64,000 nt of DNA from Larix kaempferi (GCA_027924585.1 BSBM01000190.1:5962501-6026500), one strand, 5' to 3'; positions 45,602 through 59,123 are shown, numbered from the stretch's first letter. Notes: a model not told the origin generated them from the sequence alone. Made by a program: numbers and translations.

Positions 45602-46599
45602 ACTGCCATTTTTTAGAGACTCTTCCTACCTTGAGTTGTCATCATTAAGTGATCCCAAACTTTGGTGATTATGATAAGGAGGAGTTTGGGTCAAGGATAC
45701 AAGGATATATCTCATCATTAATATAAGTATGATATCGTGCATGTGTTGATTTCCACTTTCATAATATAGGTTTGATGTTTCCCCCCTTTATAGATTATGT
45801 AAATGTTATTGCATGCATAATTATATTGGATTTAGTGATTTACATAGTGAACTATATTAGATATATACTCTTTTCAGAATTCCTATTGCTTGAAGAGGTT
45901 TGAGAAAGATCTTGATGGTTCATTGTGTGCGGATTACATGTGTTCAGGAGATGGAGCAAAGGATCGGCTAGGAGTTACATCATCCAGGACTACGCAAAGG
46001 ACCACCATCACAAAGAAGGTACGCCTTATCTCACCTTAATCTTTTATATGCATAGCATAAAGGGTTAAATCTAGTGGGAAAGTGCCAATTTATACCTCTA
46101 CTATCTATCTTGGATCATGGGATTAGATCCAAGGAAGGTCTGACCTATACATAGGGTATTTTCTCCATAACAATATTCCAAAATTTGGGTCTTTAAACTT
46201 GAGTTCTTCTGTGACTTCCTTTTCCCTAGTTCTTTGAACCATGGCGTCCACAATCTATTCTACAAAAATAGGAAACATAAGATAATTTGAATCTTTTCCA
46301 AATAATGTAAACAAAAGGAATAGTAACCGTGCAATACCTCAGAGAAATTATAACAATTATTTTGCAATGCAGTGTAAATTCACATGTAAGCTCGAATGAC
46401 TCTGTGAATTGTAGCCAAGGATAAAAGGAAAAAGAGTAGAATGGAAAAAACATTTCAAAATAAACTAAGTATAAACAAACCCATGACGAAATCAACTTAC
46501 TATCAACCATAAATGTGTAATACAAAAAGGTGGTTAAATCATAATTATAAATTAAATTTTCGATTTGGCTGATTCTTAAGGGTGGCTAGTTTGTAGGTG
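45602..46599. other. Right flank of element E
   Basis: The first ~80 bp (CCATTTTTTAGAGA, then GTGATCCCAAACTTTGG) resemble the PPT-side interior of E (CCATTTGGAGATTG, then ATGATCCAAAACTTGG). The rest shows no gene that I can identify. Confidence 0.5.
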
Positions 46600-46990
46600 T
46601 GTCGAATACAAGATCCTCTGATGTCAGAAATGTGATTCTAATGTGGGACCATTCAGAATTATGTTTTTGACTTCCGACGTCCGATGAAATAAAATGTTGG
46701 CATTAGGTATCAGGAGCAAAAAATTATTTTTTCAAAATAATATAGCTTCCAATTTCCAACATGATCCGAGATTATTATTTAAGGTTAAAATGTCGGTATC
46801 GGGGATTCAAGAATAAATACTTAAAGTTAGATTTTTTTTTAATTTCGACATCCAATGATTATAAAATAAGTTTAGGGTCGGGATTTCAGAAATTTAATTC
46901 TAAGAACTAGATCATCCTGAGATGTGAGATCCAATGTTTATACATAAACTTGAAAATTTAGGTGTTATAAATGTCAGAAAAAACGTATTT
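46600..46990 (+). repeat. Degenerate ~85-bp tandem repeat
   Basis: Three related units near 46670, 46757 and 46842 share TTCCGACGTCCGATGA-like and ATGTTGGCATTAGG-like blocks. It probably belongs to the leader of the decayed Gypsy element at 47590. Confidence 0.5.
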
Positions 46991-47589
46991 TTGAAGGATA
47001 ATTGATTGAAATTCATTCTAAGGTATTAATAATGAAAAGTCTTATAATTTAAACAAGAAATCCAATCAAAGCAACTTATCTTCAAAAATAAAAACAAAAG
47101 TTAAAGGGGATCCACCATTTCTACAAGAAAAAGTGGTGGGATCTATTGTGGCTACAACAGGAAGGTAAATAAGAGAAATGCAAAATTGAAGGAGAGTTGT
47201 GGAATGGAGAAAGGAAAGAGGAAATGGAAAGTGAGATATGTCAAATGAAAATAAGAGAAGGACTGGGTTAATTCATGGTCGATAGGAAGAGTATTAGAGG
47301 TACAAGACAACACAGTAAGAGGATTATGGTGAGAAGGAACGAGTGAGAAGTAGGGCTACAAGATTCAATCTCCAAGTAGAATATTTTCGGATCAGTCACC
47401 AAAACCATCCCTAGATGAATTTGTGGAACAATCAAAATTGTCAAGACCTATGGAAGATGATAGCATCCTAAAAATGTAACCTTCAATTGTCATGGAAGGA
47501 AATACTAGAAGTAACGTTAGTAGAACACCTTCAACCACCCCCCGGGAGTCCTTGCATAATCTAGTAACATACTCTCAACATTCTAATTT

Positions 47590-48640
47590 ATAATTTCCCT
47601 AGTACGGTTAGATGATCAATAGTATGAATAGTTTCCATAATAGTTCACTAGTAGGTGGAAGTAGTAATAGTTCTCACCAAGCTAACAATAACATCATAAC
47701 TCAATCAGGACCGAAAGGATTTGTGTTGAAAATATATACGGATATCGCAATGGCTAGAATACAAGAAGGACCTCCTATGAAGTGTCTAGAATTATAGTGA
47801 AGAGGAGAATAAGTTGAGGTAGAACAACATTGGTTCCTTTGTGAAGCTTTATGTAGCTCCAGAGGGAACCAAACAACATCTAAACTGATTGAATTTCAAA
47901 CCAAGTTAAGAGGAAGAGCCCTATAATGGTATATGAAGTTGATTGAATGATGAAATCCAATGCACCATCCCTTTCTCTAGTAGATATAAAACAATTGTTC
48001 TTAGATGACTTTTTTCAACCCAAGTTGGAGCAACAAGGTATCACAAAATTAATTGAAATCAACAGATGTAAGGAAAATCTGCTTGGGATTACGCACAATG
48101 ATTAAAGGATGTATTATCTAAACTCTCATTCCATGTACATGATTCTCACCACAAGGAATGGTTTATCCAAGGGTTATTAGGCCTTACTAGAATTCCCCTG
48201 TCACAATAGGTTGTGAGCTCACCTTGAAGTGCCCTAGAACAAGCTATGAAAGTGTAAGCAATGGCTAACTATACAACTAACACCATAGAAAAATTTTCCT
48301 CATCAAATGGGGATCTATTTTAACTATAAAGACATCTTACAATCCTTACTGAAAGACTCCAAGAGCTGACCATACCAAAACCAAGTAGACCACAAGTATG
48401 GTGCATGGCATGTATGACAGAAGTTCATCATGTATCTGAATGCCCCATAATGAGGGGAGGAATAACCCCACCAGGAGGACCATTTAATGGTGGATCAAGT
48501 GTGATTGTAGTGCAACTCACCACAACAAATCACTTTCATTCAACAAGCCTTCTAGGAAACTTCCAAAGGAAAAGAATCAGTAGTCCATTCAGAAGCCACA
48601 ATAGCCGACCCATTGTTGCCACAAATTGATCATTAGGAAG
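47590..48640 (+). pseudogene. Decayed Gypsy gag (element H)
   Basis: Several frames with stops. Recognisable text includes KLRGRAL-WYMKLIE near 47905-47940, VDIKQLFLDDFFQPKLEQQG near 47985-48035 and a zinc knuckle CMACMTEVHHVSEC with exact CX2CX4HX4C spacing near 48400-48445. No RT or integrase is seen downstream. Confidence 0.75.
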
Positions 48641-49420
48641 ACCCTCCAAGTGACTAGGAACAAGAGTAGTATGACCCTTATCAATAGTCTAAATATGTCC
48701 AAGAGATACCATCACTAGAGGATATCCCCATGAGAAAGGAATAGGATTAACATTGGCTGGAGAAACTGGAACCCCCTCCACCCCCTCTAGAAGTTGAATA
48801 GATTTCTCTCAAGTACCATGTTACAAAATTTGCAAAGGACCCTAACAATTGCAAGTACATTCTAAAAATATGTCAAGAGAACACTAACATTATAGCCTTC
48901 CTATCAAAATATATTTAATAGAATATCATGCAGAGAAAAGAAACACACCGAGAAGTTGAGATTTGGCCTATGTACCATTATGCACAATCAATTTTGATCG
49001 TACTACCACTACGCTCACTACCTCCATATGAAACAACTCCATAATTCACCACATATTTAGCACAATAGTTATTTGAGCAGATCCAAAGTACTACAACAGA
49101 GTTTGAGCACCTCCTAGCCTAAGCTGAGACCAAACACAACATAATTAAGTAGGCTTATGAAGATATTTGCATACAATTAGTCGATGCCCTTGCTTCCAAG
49201 ATGTAAGAACACCAAGCTAGAGAAGCTGTCAAAAACACAATCACAACTCTCTATGACCAGATGAGTTCAATGTGGCCTAAGGTCAACTAGTATGTACCCA
49301 CCACACTGGAGGAGATTTTAGTCGTTTTGCCACAAGAAATCCTTCATCTCCTTTGCAACTAATGGCAACAACTTGAAACGGAACGAGTCGAGCAACAACA
49401 ACAAGTAATCACCATCAAAT
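48641..49420 (+). pseudogene. Decayed coding remnant after element H gag
   Basis: Stop-ridden text with Gln/Glu-rich helical stretches (for example LVDALASKM, EAVKNTITTLYDQM near 49180-49265). It may be the remains of an accessory or late gag region. The identity is unknown. Confidence 0.35.
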
Positions 49421-50459
49421 ATTGGGGTAATTAACAATAGGTACACCTTATGGATTAGGTACCAAGATTCAGCCAAGAAGTTACAGGCATCAGCAACTAA
49501 TTAAAACAGAAAACCCAATAGAGTTAGTAAATATTATCTTCCCTTAATTACTAGGTCAAAATTCTAGCTAAGAAGCAGTGCAAAATATATGCTTTGTGGG
49601 AAAATATCAAGCAGATGAATGAAGAATCCCAAACAATAGCTAATCCTCTGGACTGTGAGTACAAGTACAAAGAAGCACAACAAGTTCATGATGAATTGGA
49701 GATCCACGTGCATCTATGATCACTCAAAATTGTACTATTTCAAATGCTAAATCAGATGGTGTCATTGCATAGGGCTTGGAGAGAACTTTCCAATGGTGTT
49801 TGAATCACCTCGAATGGACATCGAATGAGGAAGATAATGTAGTATTACGTTTCGACAATACTTGAAAAAAAGAAAAATAGGGGTGCCACATGGCAGGTCC
49901 ACTGGCTCCCACGTGGCCATTTGTATAGATAACTTGGAACAGGGTGATGTCATGTTGATGTGGTATCACAACAAGCTTCCATGTGTCACTCGATTTTTCC
50001 ATTTTTGTGGTCTAGTTGGACCAATTGGAATCCACCGTGTGGAAGCCCAATCAACATAAATGTGAACATGTTCGTACATCCCAATTAGCAAACACGCCAG
50101 CATCCCTATTGTACAACTAGAATACACATGGGTAGTGATGTGGAATTCCATACAACTACATTAAACCACTGAAAGGGTGCCATGTTGCAGATTGTACAAT
50201 GACTCGGTAGCCTAGTCAACAGGATGGCATGGAAATGGTACAATTGGGAGTGAGTTTGCAAGGGTTTCCAATGAGTGGTTTCCATGTGGACCAACCAGGT
50301 GGTTCCATGTGGCATCTTCGATTTTTCTAAGTTGTCTTGGGTTTGAAAATTTTAGGCCTCAAGGGTCATGCCAAATCACCTATCCAACTAGTTGGTTCCA
50401 CGTGGCACCTTCAATTTATCTAAGTTGGCTTGGGTTCAAAACATTTAGGCTATAGTTCC
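49421..50459. other. No gene identified
   Basis: Short ORFs only. GGTTCCACGTGGCACCTTC-type segments at about 50292-50320 and 50392-50420 recur (TGGTTCCA-GTGGCA-CTTC), a weak local duplication about 100 bp apart. Confidence 0.4.
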
Positions 50460-50590
50460 ACCAAATTCCAAACATGGAATATATATATTGTTACAATATG
50501 TGTAAATGGGAGGAGTTCACAGGGATTGAACCTTGGACCTCCCAATACCTAAGAGAACGCCCTAACCAATGCGCCCAAGTTACCCTTTGT
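50460..50590 (-). repeat. tRNA-derived SINE-like sequence
   Basis: The minus strand has a box A (TGGGCGCATTGG, 50566-50577) and box B (GGTTCAATCCC, 50522-50532) with tRNA-like spacing of about 33 bp between them. No cloverleaf with intact acceptor stem is visible, so a SINE head or tRNA pseudogene is more likely than a tRNA gene. The 3' tail is unclear (a TATATATA stretch near 50480). Confidence 0.6.
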
Positions 50591-51480
50591 TAAGGGCCAT
50601 GTTAAAGAATGTCTTTAAGTTTAATGCTTGGAGTTCGGGCGGGGGTTAGGCCACCCCCACATTTTATAAACCCTTTGTTGGCATGGATCTTGAGGTCAAT
50701 TTTTGTACATAGTTTGATGTAGGTATATTGGGCATGATTTTCAAGGTGGTATAGATATGACATCACAATACGACAAAGTGCATCATTGGAGTTTGTGCCA
50801 AAGTATATTAGGTTTATACTCAAAATAATCAGATTTTATTGAAGAGTGCAAATCTGTCCTTTGTTTATGAGATTGAGTAGTCATCTTGAAAGGTGTTTAC
50901 AGAACCTGTGTAGCTGAGCCAAAGCATAGCCAAGTTCATATTTGAAAGACTCGGACTTTCCTATAGAATCCATATTCAGTTTCAGTTTCTGTCACATAGT
51001 TGCAGAATTGAAAGATGATATCAGAATTTGAATTGTAAGTCTTTCTTTTGTGTTATTTCAACATTTTGAGAATAATGAAGAGTGGTATCATTGTTGGGAG
51101 TGGACCTGAAGACGTAGCCAGGATTTCTAGTGAACTCCATTATCAAGTTTTTGTGTTTTTGTGTTGATATTCTTCTCTCATGATCTCTTCTTCCTATTTC
51201 ATAATTTACGTATGAAAAATGATTATTTGCAAATTGGTTTCATAAGCATAAGAGTTTATTTAAGTGAAGCAAATCACATAACATTGCAAGATGCACTGTC
51301 AATTGAAAGATCTTGTTAACTAAAAAATATTTGTTTTCAATGAAGAACTAATGGTTAATTCATAACTTAAGATTTTTAGATCAATTGGATACACTCTATG
51401 ACCAAGTTTGTGCTACTAAGCAGAATTTGCTAGAGATAAATTCCACGACTCAATATACATACACTGGATTGCAACAATTA
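50591..51480. other. LTR-like AT-rich sequence
   Basis: The part around 51050-51250 (GTGGACCTGAAGACGTAGCCAG, then a TTTTTGTGTTTTTGTG run) resembles the R-U5 end of plant Copia LTRs. A degenerate primer-like TTGGTTTCATAAGC lies at 51234-51247. No partner LTR is found. Confidence 0.3.
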
Positions 51481-54400
51481 GACCATTTTGTGGACACAGA
51501 GACACAACACTTGTAGAGTTAGATTCCAATCCTTCCAGATACCAAAAAATATTAAATCTTTTTGGCTGGCACCAATATTATTATTGGCAAATGGAAGCGA
51601 AAATTGGAATCATTCAAAGTCCTCAAACAACACACATTCGCATAAGTACAAGAGTTGGCTCTTTCATTTGAATAGCCCAGAAAAGTAGATGTGCAAGGAT
51701 TAGGAACATAGCCGAGTTGAGTTGAGGAATATTCAATGCTTGTGGTTAGGGCATGTCGTCTCCTTTGTTTTTGGAAAGACCTATAATTGCGGAAGATAGC
51801 ATTGGGTAAAAGGTGGAAGTTGTGAAAGCCCCTAACGGAAACAATTGTTTTGGGTCCAATCCCATGGTTATTTAAAAGAGCATGCCGCAAGTAGAGGAGA
51901 GAGAAGTAGGGAAAAGGAGCATAAGAAAATAAATAGCATCGAGGAGATGAATATCGACATATGGGTTGCAGAAGAGTAGTAGCATATTTTGGTCTTCATC
52001 TATTTTGGGTTTCTAGGAAATGTAATCGGGATATGAGTTTCTATTTTAACACCGTGATGGGTCGTTCCATAGATGATGAATTAAGGCTATAGATATATGA
52101 ATATGAGTTGTAACAAGTTTTTATCTGTAATACAAATGAAATATATTGAGCCCCCTTAATTTTAATGTGTAAAGAATGTCTTGTACTATGTTTACTATTT
52201 AATGTTTGTATTTGTTTTACATATGTTTGAATATGCTTTTAGGAAATATGTTTCAATAAGATGAAGACAAATCTTGTTGCTATATAGGCATGGACCCTCA
52301 CTAACATATCCCTTCATTTAACCCTCCTCACTCTACACGTTCCATGGTTTTGATTTGGGTGAGACCTTCCCATTTGGTGGATTGAAAATGCCTGCACATT
52401 ACACTACAATGGCACCCTTTGTTGTCCCGTGCACAAGAACCTGGTCTCTAATTTTCTGTCAACAGGAGATGTAAACCAATACGATTATCACGATGAAAGG
52501 ATTTATTTGAGATAGGTCACCAATAAGGGTTTCCATTATTTTACATCTTTTATGCTAAGAGGAATATTAATCCTTGTTGAATATTAATGCACCGATACAA
52601 TTCCCAATTTCCTTATGAATGCAAAGATGTAGGAATTTCACTAGTGATTTAAAGAGTTGAGAGTTTCCAGCTTCCTTAAGGAAAGGTTTTTCCAAGTGCT
52701 ATAGATCTCTGATATAAGTGAAAAGTCCAATAGTAGTATTGGAACCAACCTCTGAAGTCTCTAAATAGATTATCAAGATCTAGTTTCAGGTGACCTATGG
52801 GACTTCCTATATACCCAAGGGTACGTGGAAGTGAGATTCCATAGGCACGTGTTGTATGATCTGATACTACTCGAAGGGGTTCCAATAAAGGCTACAATGG
52901 TGTCCAACAAATGTGATGAAGTACCAACTGTATTATATGTGTGTATTCTTCCCCAATAGTTATTTTACTAACTAAATGAAAGATATCCACATTATTTAAA
53001 GACATAAGAACATGTCTCCAGCGTTAAATAAAAAAATCAATGAAAAATTGGAGGCATGTTTTTTTAGGAAAGTGTTTTGATACCACTTATGGTGTACTTA
53101 GACCTTCAAATTAGAGCAACAACAATATATACGTAGATAAACAATTCCAAAACAAAATATTATAGCGAAAAATAACTTTTCAAAGGAAATAGACAAGAGA
53201 AATGTTGTATAAATAGCTCTTTCATTATGATAATCAAATTTGGATGTAATTTTCACATGTCTCTAAAGGTTCACTGACCTTTCGCTTGAGTAGGGATCCA
53301 ATACAATAATCCTTGAAAAAACAAACCCTCAAATTTCTATCTCTTTAAGTAGGCTTTCAATATCCAAAACCCTCGCTACTTGACATGGTCAAATAATTAT
53401 TTGAGTACTAACTTTCTAGTGGGCCTTAATTAATAGAGAGAAACATTTTAAATTAATTTTTCACTACTAACTACTCAACCTTACTCAAAATATATGGTCG
53501 CGTACATTACTTGAATAAATCCTAAAGTAAGGGGGTTAGGGTGGGACCCTAACAATTCCCAGGAATCAAGACATGTGTATTCCTAATTGATGCACATGCA
53601 ACTCCAAAAGAGGTAGTTACAAGGTGTAAAAATTCTATTTAACTCCCACGATGATTAGTATGCATGGAGTTATCCCTTTATTCAAACAACAACATGAACT
53701 CCTCTTATCAGTAGTATGGATGGAGTTAGCTCTTTGTTGAAATTAAAGCTAAGTAAAGAGATAATTATTTAGGGATTCTCATCAAAAAATTATAAAGGAA
53801 ACATTTGGAGTCACACCATTATCATTCCATTCATAGCAAAGTTATGCTAGTAATTTCTCAAGAGACTTGAACACCACTTCTTACTATCTCCCCCATCTAT
53901 CCTATATCAACCAAGGAAAGGAACCATGACCATTCGAGGAAGAAAAGAGCTATCCCAATGGATAAACATAGGATACCACCTTTAGTCCATCAAGCTAATC
54001 TTAGGTGTGTATCTTGAAAATTTTCCACATTCATTGGTACATAAATGTAAACAATTCAATTATTTGTGAATGATCTTATTCTAACAAAGCTCTTCTAAGC
54101 TTATTTATAATTATGATTGCATATTTACATTAATTAATGGTTTTTTTATTTGATTCTTATATTGTTTTGGATCTAAGTCGCAACACTTAGATCTTGTTTT
54201 TTTATAAACCTTGTTGCATCAATATGTTACAAAATGGTGACTCCATTGGGGAATTGATTCATGATCTCTTCCTTGATTGTGCTTACGATCTCATGCATTT
54301 CTTCATTTTGGTATTTTCTCTTGCATCCCTTTTTTACCCCTTTCAAAAACATCACGGATCTATTTTTCAGTGTAGAAACACCTCGGTTTAGATCAATTCT

Positions 54401-54735
54401 AGAGAATTTATTTAAATTGACTATTTCTATCCATAACACAAATTTTTCATTATGCTCTACACCAGTCCAACATAGATAAACCCCAGACATATTAGTTATC
54501 CCCTTTTTATGTGTTTTTTTTAGGTTTCAAAGTTGATCCTTCTTTGTCTAGCTATTTTTAGGGTCCCCTAGGACCCTTACTAACCTATTTGGTGTATGTT
54601 TTATCTTTGCTTGTACTTTCTACATGTGAAAAGGAATCTTCCTCGGTATCTTCCTTCTTTAATATTTTTCATAGATTGATTTCAGGTCAAGTAGCACTTT
54701 CAACTTCAATATTGTAGATCATAGGAAGTCTAGAT
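51481..54735. other. Unassigned intergenic sequence
   Basis: No gene, domain or clear element is recognised. A minus-strand primer-like TGGTATCAAAAC near 53065-53076 and a TATTTAAAAG near 51870 hint at decayed LTRs, but no matching repeats or boundaries are found. Confidence 0.4.
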
Positions 54736-57166
54736 TGTTGAAAATATTATTAATACTGAGAGGGGGGGTGAATTAGTATTAAGCGCAAATTAAAAAATTT
54801 CACTTCTACCAAATTCAAATAGTACTTATATTATGTATTCATCATAAACAATGTCATTCATCAACACATTCATAAGACAAAAAACATAGATATTTAGGGT
54901 GGAAACCAAAAAGGGAGAAAAACACAGAATGTTTTCTTATATAATAAAGATTACATTCATAGGAAGCACCAAATTCCAAGATTCTCCAACACATACTGGA
55001 CGGAGGCTCCAACTCCATGATTTATAGGCTTCAACCTGAAGGTGTTAGGATATTTAGACACTTAGGAGTTAGTTAAGATGAACTTGTGTAATATATCCGT
55101 TATGAAAAGTGTGTTTCTTTAGTATGCATTAGTATGCATTTGTAAATATTTAATCCGATGGTCACGATGTATTTTAGACATAAAGTGATCCGACGGCTCA
55201 ACTTCTCTTAGATCATACCTAACCTTGATCTGTGGCTTAACACCCAATTGGTCCATGATCTCTATTTAAAGAGCATGAAGGGTCATTTTCTAGTTGATCG
55301 ATTATGAGAAGCTCATTTGTAACTTTCTTTCTTTGCATAATAAATTTCTCCGTAGAATCTATTTGGTCGGGGCCGTGGAGTGTTTCCCTCTCGAGGGTTT
55401 AAACCACATCAAAACATCGATGTATTGATCCGTGATCTGTTTGTGTGAAGTGGTTGCTCTAGGTGTTTGGTCTTTTGGGAGTACCCTATGTACCCGAACA
55501 GAAGGAAGCACCAACTTCCTCATTAACCAACACTAACTAGAACACTAACTAGAAGAACGCACTAACCCCCTTGATTTATAGGATCCAACCTGAAGGAAGA
55601 ACCAACTCTGATATAAATATAGAAGTTCTTCTTGGTGTCTGTTGATCTGTGCACACCTTAGATTTGTTTCATTACTTTCCTTTGCGTGCACCTACTATAT
55701 GCTCTTCTATTCACAACTGATGTACTTTATTATTAGTTCTTCTCTTAATTCATGTCTCTACTTCAGTATTGCACACTGGTTCTCATATTTCATATACCTT
55801 TCCAATCTACGCACTATTCAGAATATTGTTTTGTTTCTGCACAACTGCATATTCATCATATTTTGTGCATCATCTACTCTACTACTCTTCTTTTCTTGCA
55901 CATTTGTCTCATATACTATATCATCCTATGTATCATTTTTTGTATGGCTCTTATGTTCTTGTGCACTTGGATCTTTGCTAGATCATGTTATTACGGATCA
56001 ATGAGCCATTGAAACCTTAATAATTTGAAGCTTTCGAATTCATAATACTATCTCTTGTTCATCTTCAAGCTTACTTTTCACTCATCAAATTTGCTTCTTA
56101 TTTATACTCAACTTCTTCAGAAAATGTGTTTGCAAGTTGGACAATAACATCCCTTCTTCCTTTCTTCATGGTCAATATTACTCAAGCATCTTCCACTTGT
56201 CTTGATCTATGCAACTAAGATATCATGACTTGTGGGTCTTGCATGCACTAATTCCTTAGCATAGTGGGACTTGCACACTTGGGAACCACTACTTGTTGGG
56301 TCTTGTGCCCTTGAAATAACATTGTTGGTGGGTCTTGTGCACTTCTGCGACTTGCATAAATATTTTGATATACTTCTTCAAAGTGGAAAAATAATATCAT
56401 ATCCAACCACCTCTTTGACATCAAATTTGGAGTACCATGACTAGCTAGATGGGATTAGGGACTTGCGCACATAGTTTTATATACTTATTCAAACTTGCAC
56501 ATGGATATTAAGTCCTCTTTGACATCAGTGAAAACTAAAGTTCAATAATATCCCCCTTTGGAATTGATGTCAACACCTTATAAATTTGTGCTCCTTATGA
56601 TCATGAATTCCTTTGTTCTGCTTGCACATAATACAGTACTCCCCTTGTGTTCTTTTCAGTTTGAACCTTTTCTCTACTGTGCAACCTTCGATCAGTACTT
56701 CTCTGTTGGTTTTCATTTCTTTGGGATTTCTATTCATTTCTTTGTCACTGATACATGCTTCACGGTATCTCTCTCCCTTTGACATCAATGGAAAAGAGGT
56801 GCTTCCCATGCATAATTTCAGGTTCTCTTATGAACTTATACTTCAACTTTGCACTGGCTTTCATACTGACCTCATTTGAATAGTCATGGAATTTATTTGT
56901 TTTGATTACTCTCCCTAGCTTTGTGTTTTATTTCCTTTCCTTTCTTTGTTGTTTCTATGCAGTGCTAATTCACCCTGCAACATATACATTTATCATTGTC
57001 TCTGTAGCTATCCCAGTTAAAGATATGCTCCCCCATGCATCCTTGTCAATTTCCTTTTAAATTGAACTTCTATTCCTATCACATTTAACCTCTTGTTCAA
57101 GTATCACTCTTTCTACTTTCATGATTATTTATTCATCTTCGTGTTGCTTCTATTGGGAATAATACA
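54736..57166 (-). mobile_element. Presumed 3' LTR of element I, interrupted by a solo LTR
   Basis: It starts TGTTGAAAATATTATT and ends ...GGGAATAATACA on the plus strand, next to a GAAGGGGGAGCATTG-type purine tract (57167-57181, minus strand) and then a Copia RNase H. If correct, the LTR is about 2 kb without the solo insertion. There is no second copy in the window, so the limits are tentative. Hydrophobic plus-strand ORFs at 55642-56012 are treated as chance. Confidence 0.4.
55043..55500 (+). mobile_element. Solo LTR (458 bp), TSD GAAGG
   Basis: TGTTAGGATATT...ACCCGAACA, flanked by GAAGG at 55038-55042 and 55501-55505. Inside are a TATTTAAA box at 55264-55271 and AATAAA at 55339-55344, in the right order for a plus-strand LTR. 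No interior or second LTR is present, so it is the product of LTR-LTR recombination. Confidence 0.85.
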
Positions 57167-57181
57167 ATGCTCCCCCTTCCT

Positions 57182-57990
57182 TTAATCCATCTTTCTAAGT
57201 CCCTCATCACGTTGTGGACTGGGAACAACACCTAGTTTATGTCTGAGATATTAGAACATGTTTCTTGGGAGCGGTTTTGTAAATATATCTGCAATTTGTT
57301 CTTTGGTGTCTACATATTGTAGTCTGAAAGTATTTTCAGTGACTTTTTATGTCATGGAATGGTATTTGATAGGAATATTTTTAGTTTTGTAGTGCGTAAC
57401 ATGATTTTTTGAAATGCTAATTGTGCTTGTGTTGTCACATAAAATTAGTATGGGCTGATCAAGTTTCACTTGGACATCCTTTAGGGTTTGTTTCATCCAA
57501 AAAACTTGCACACAATAGGATGCTGCTGCGATATATTCAACTTATGTTGTAGACAATGCTACTGAGGGTTGTTTTTTGCTTATCCAAGATACTAGGAAAT
57601 TTCCTAGAAAAAATGTATCTTTACTTGTGCTTCTTCTGTCATCAATAATACATGCCTAGTCTACATCTATATATGCTACTAATAGATAATTACTTGGTGG
57701 ATAATACAATCCAAAGTTTAAGGTTCCTTTCAAATATCTGAAGATCATTTTTACTGCTTGGACATGTGTTTCCTTAGGTGTTTCTTGAAATATGGCAACT
57801 AGTCCCACTGCTTGAATTATGTCTGGTCTTGAGGCTGTTACATATAATAAGCTTCCAATCATTGATCTAATTCCTTTGCTTCATCCTCTTTTCTTAATTT
57901 GCAACCAGTGACCATGGGTGTACATACTGATTTGCAATCCTCCATACTAAATTTCTTTAAAATTTATTTCTATTAGAATTTAGATTGCAC
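57182..57990 (-). pseudogene. Decayed Copia RT end and RNase H, element I
   Basis: Minus-strand text: ILKKFSMEDCKSVCTPMVTG near 57970-57900, MIGSLLYVTASRPDI (57862-57818), YLKGTLNFGLYY, then RRSTSKDTF, VEYIAAASYCVQVFW, LCDNTSTISISKN and DIFTKPLPRNMF. This is the end of RT and almost all of RNase H with several stops. The upstream part is cut off at about 57990, where element J begins. Confidence 0.85.
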
Positions 57991-58852
57991 AACAATCACA
58001 ACATTGGGTTCCGATACATGTGACAATTCAACCTAGATCTAGATATAAAAAACAATCGCACTTAGAATTATTTGCACAAATAGATAGCAAGAATAGAGAA
58101 TAAATATCGAACAGAATGTTATTTTTTCAACATTTAATTCAGTCTCATCTAGGATATTCACTGAGAGAACAACATGTACAGCATATCAAACACAAGAGAC
58201 AAGACACACAAAGAATTTCACCAGGGAAAACCAAGAAGGTGAAAAACCCGCAACTTCCTCAGAGATAGAATGAGCATTAATACAAAGATCACAAATATCA
58301 AACCCCACAACAAGAGATATTCTCCTAGCAGCAACTCCTCCTCCACTTGCGCGCACTCCTCCTCTCTCTCACTAATGCGAAGTGAGTGAGTGTGTGAATG
58401 AATAAATGAGAGAGTCACAATCTCTATTTATACTTTACTTTACTTGACTTTTAATTATAACTAGGTCGGCCCCAACTTAACCACTTAACTTAATGTTGAC
58501 TGGGCCGACCCACTAGGGGACTTAAACACTGCTTCACAACTGACTCCGGGTCGACCTCCCTTAGAAGAGTTTAACAACCCACTACCACTTGACACTAGGC
58601 TGACCCCACTAGGGTGGTCTAATAACCCTTTAACCCACATGACTCATACAGGGCTGACCCCACCAAGGTGGTCTAATAATCCATCAAATAAAAGTTACGA
58701 CACTTACAATATAACTTGCGACAATTGCTAGTAAAAATGATGACACTTCCAATCGGAGGAATAATACATCTCTGTTGGGGATACAATAAGGTACAAATGT
58801 AATAAATACAATATACAAGTGAATATCTTCTGAAGTTACAAATACATCAACA
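57986..58852 (-). repeat. Element J 3' LTR
   Basis: The minus strand starts TGTTGATGTATTTGTAAC at 58852, right after a purine tract; the left limit at about 57986 is tentative. A TATAAATA box lies at 58425-58432 on the minus strand. GGTCGGCC/GGGCCGACC-type motifs occur around 58464-58560. Confidence 0.7.
58425..58432 (-). promoter_or_regulatory. TATA box of element J LTR
   Basis: TATAAATA on the minus strand, near the middle of the LTR. Confidence 0.5.
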
Positions 58853-58863
58853 CTCCCTCTTAA
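58853..58863 (-). other. Polypurine tract of element J
   Basis: The minus strand reads TTAAGAGGGAG followed by TGTTGATG, a typical Copia boundary. Confidence 0.8.
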
Positions 58864-59123
58864 CCAGGAAGGTATTATCTTGACACAAGTCATCAATACA
58901 TATAGGCACAAGTCTTCAATACTAGAGTTGGATCATCGTCACTGGATCTTGAAGCATCATCGTCATTGCTGTTGCACTCATCATCTCAATCACTAGGCTA
59001 TCTCTCAATTCTTCTCGTCATAGGAAGTTCTACAGAGCCAACCCTTTTTCATGTTGGTTGTAGGCCTAGCCTCATGTAGGTCTTCAACATCTATGGCCAT
59101 CCTTTGGAATGTGCGTCAACAAA

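Noticed and set aside
50522-50577. Functional tRNA gene
   Set aside because: Only the A and B boxes are convincing; I could not fold a complete cloverleaf with paired acceptor stem and CCA-ready end.
55642-56012. Hydrophobic plus-strand ORFs of 70-120 codons
   Set aside because: T/C-rich noncoding sequence inside a presumed LTR gives hydrophobic frames by chance; three overlapping frames are open at once.
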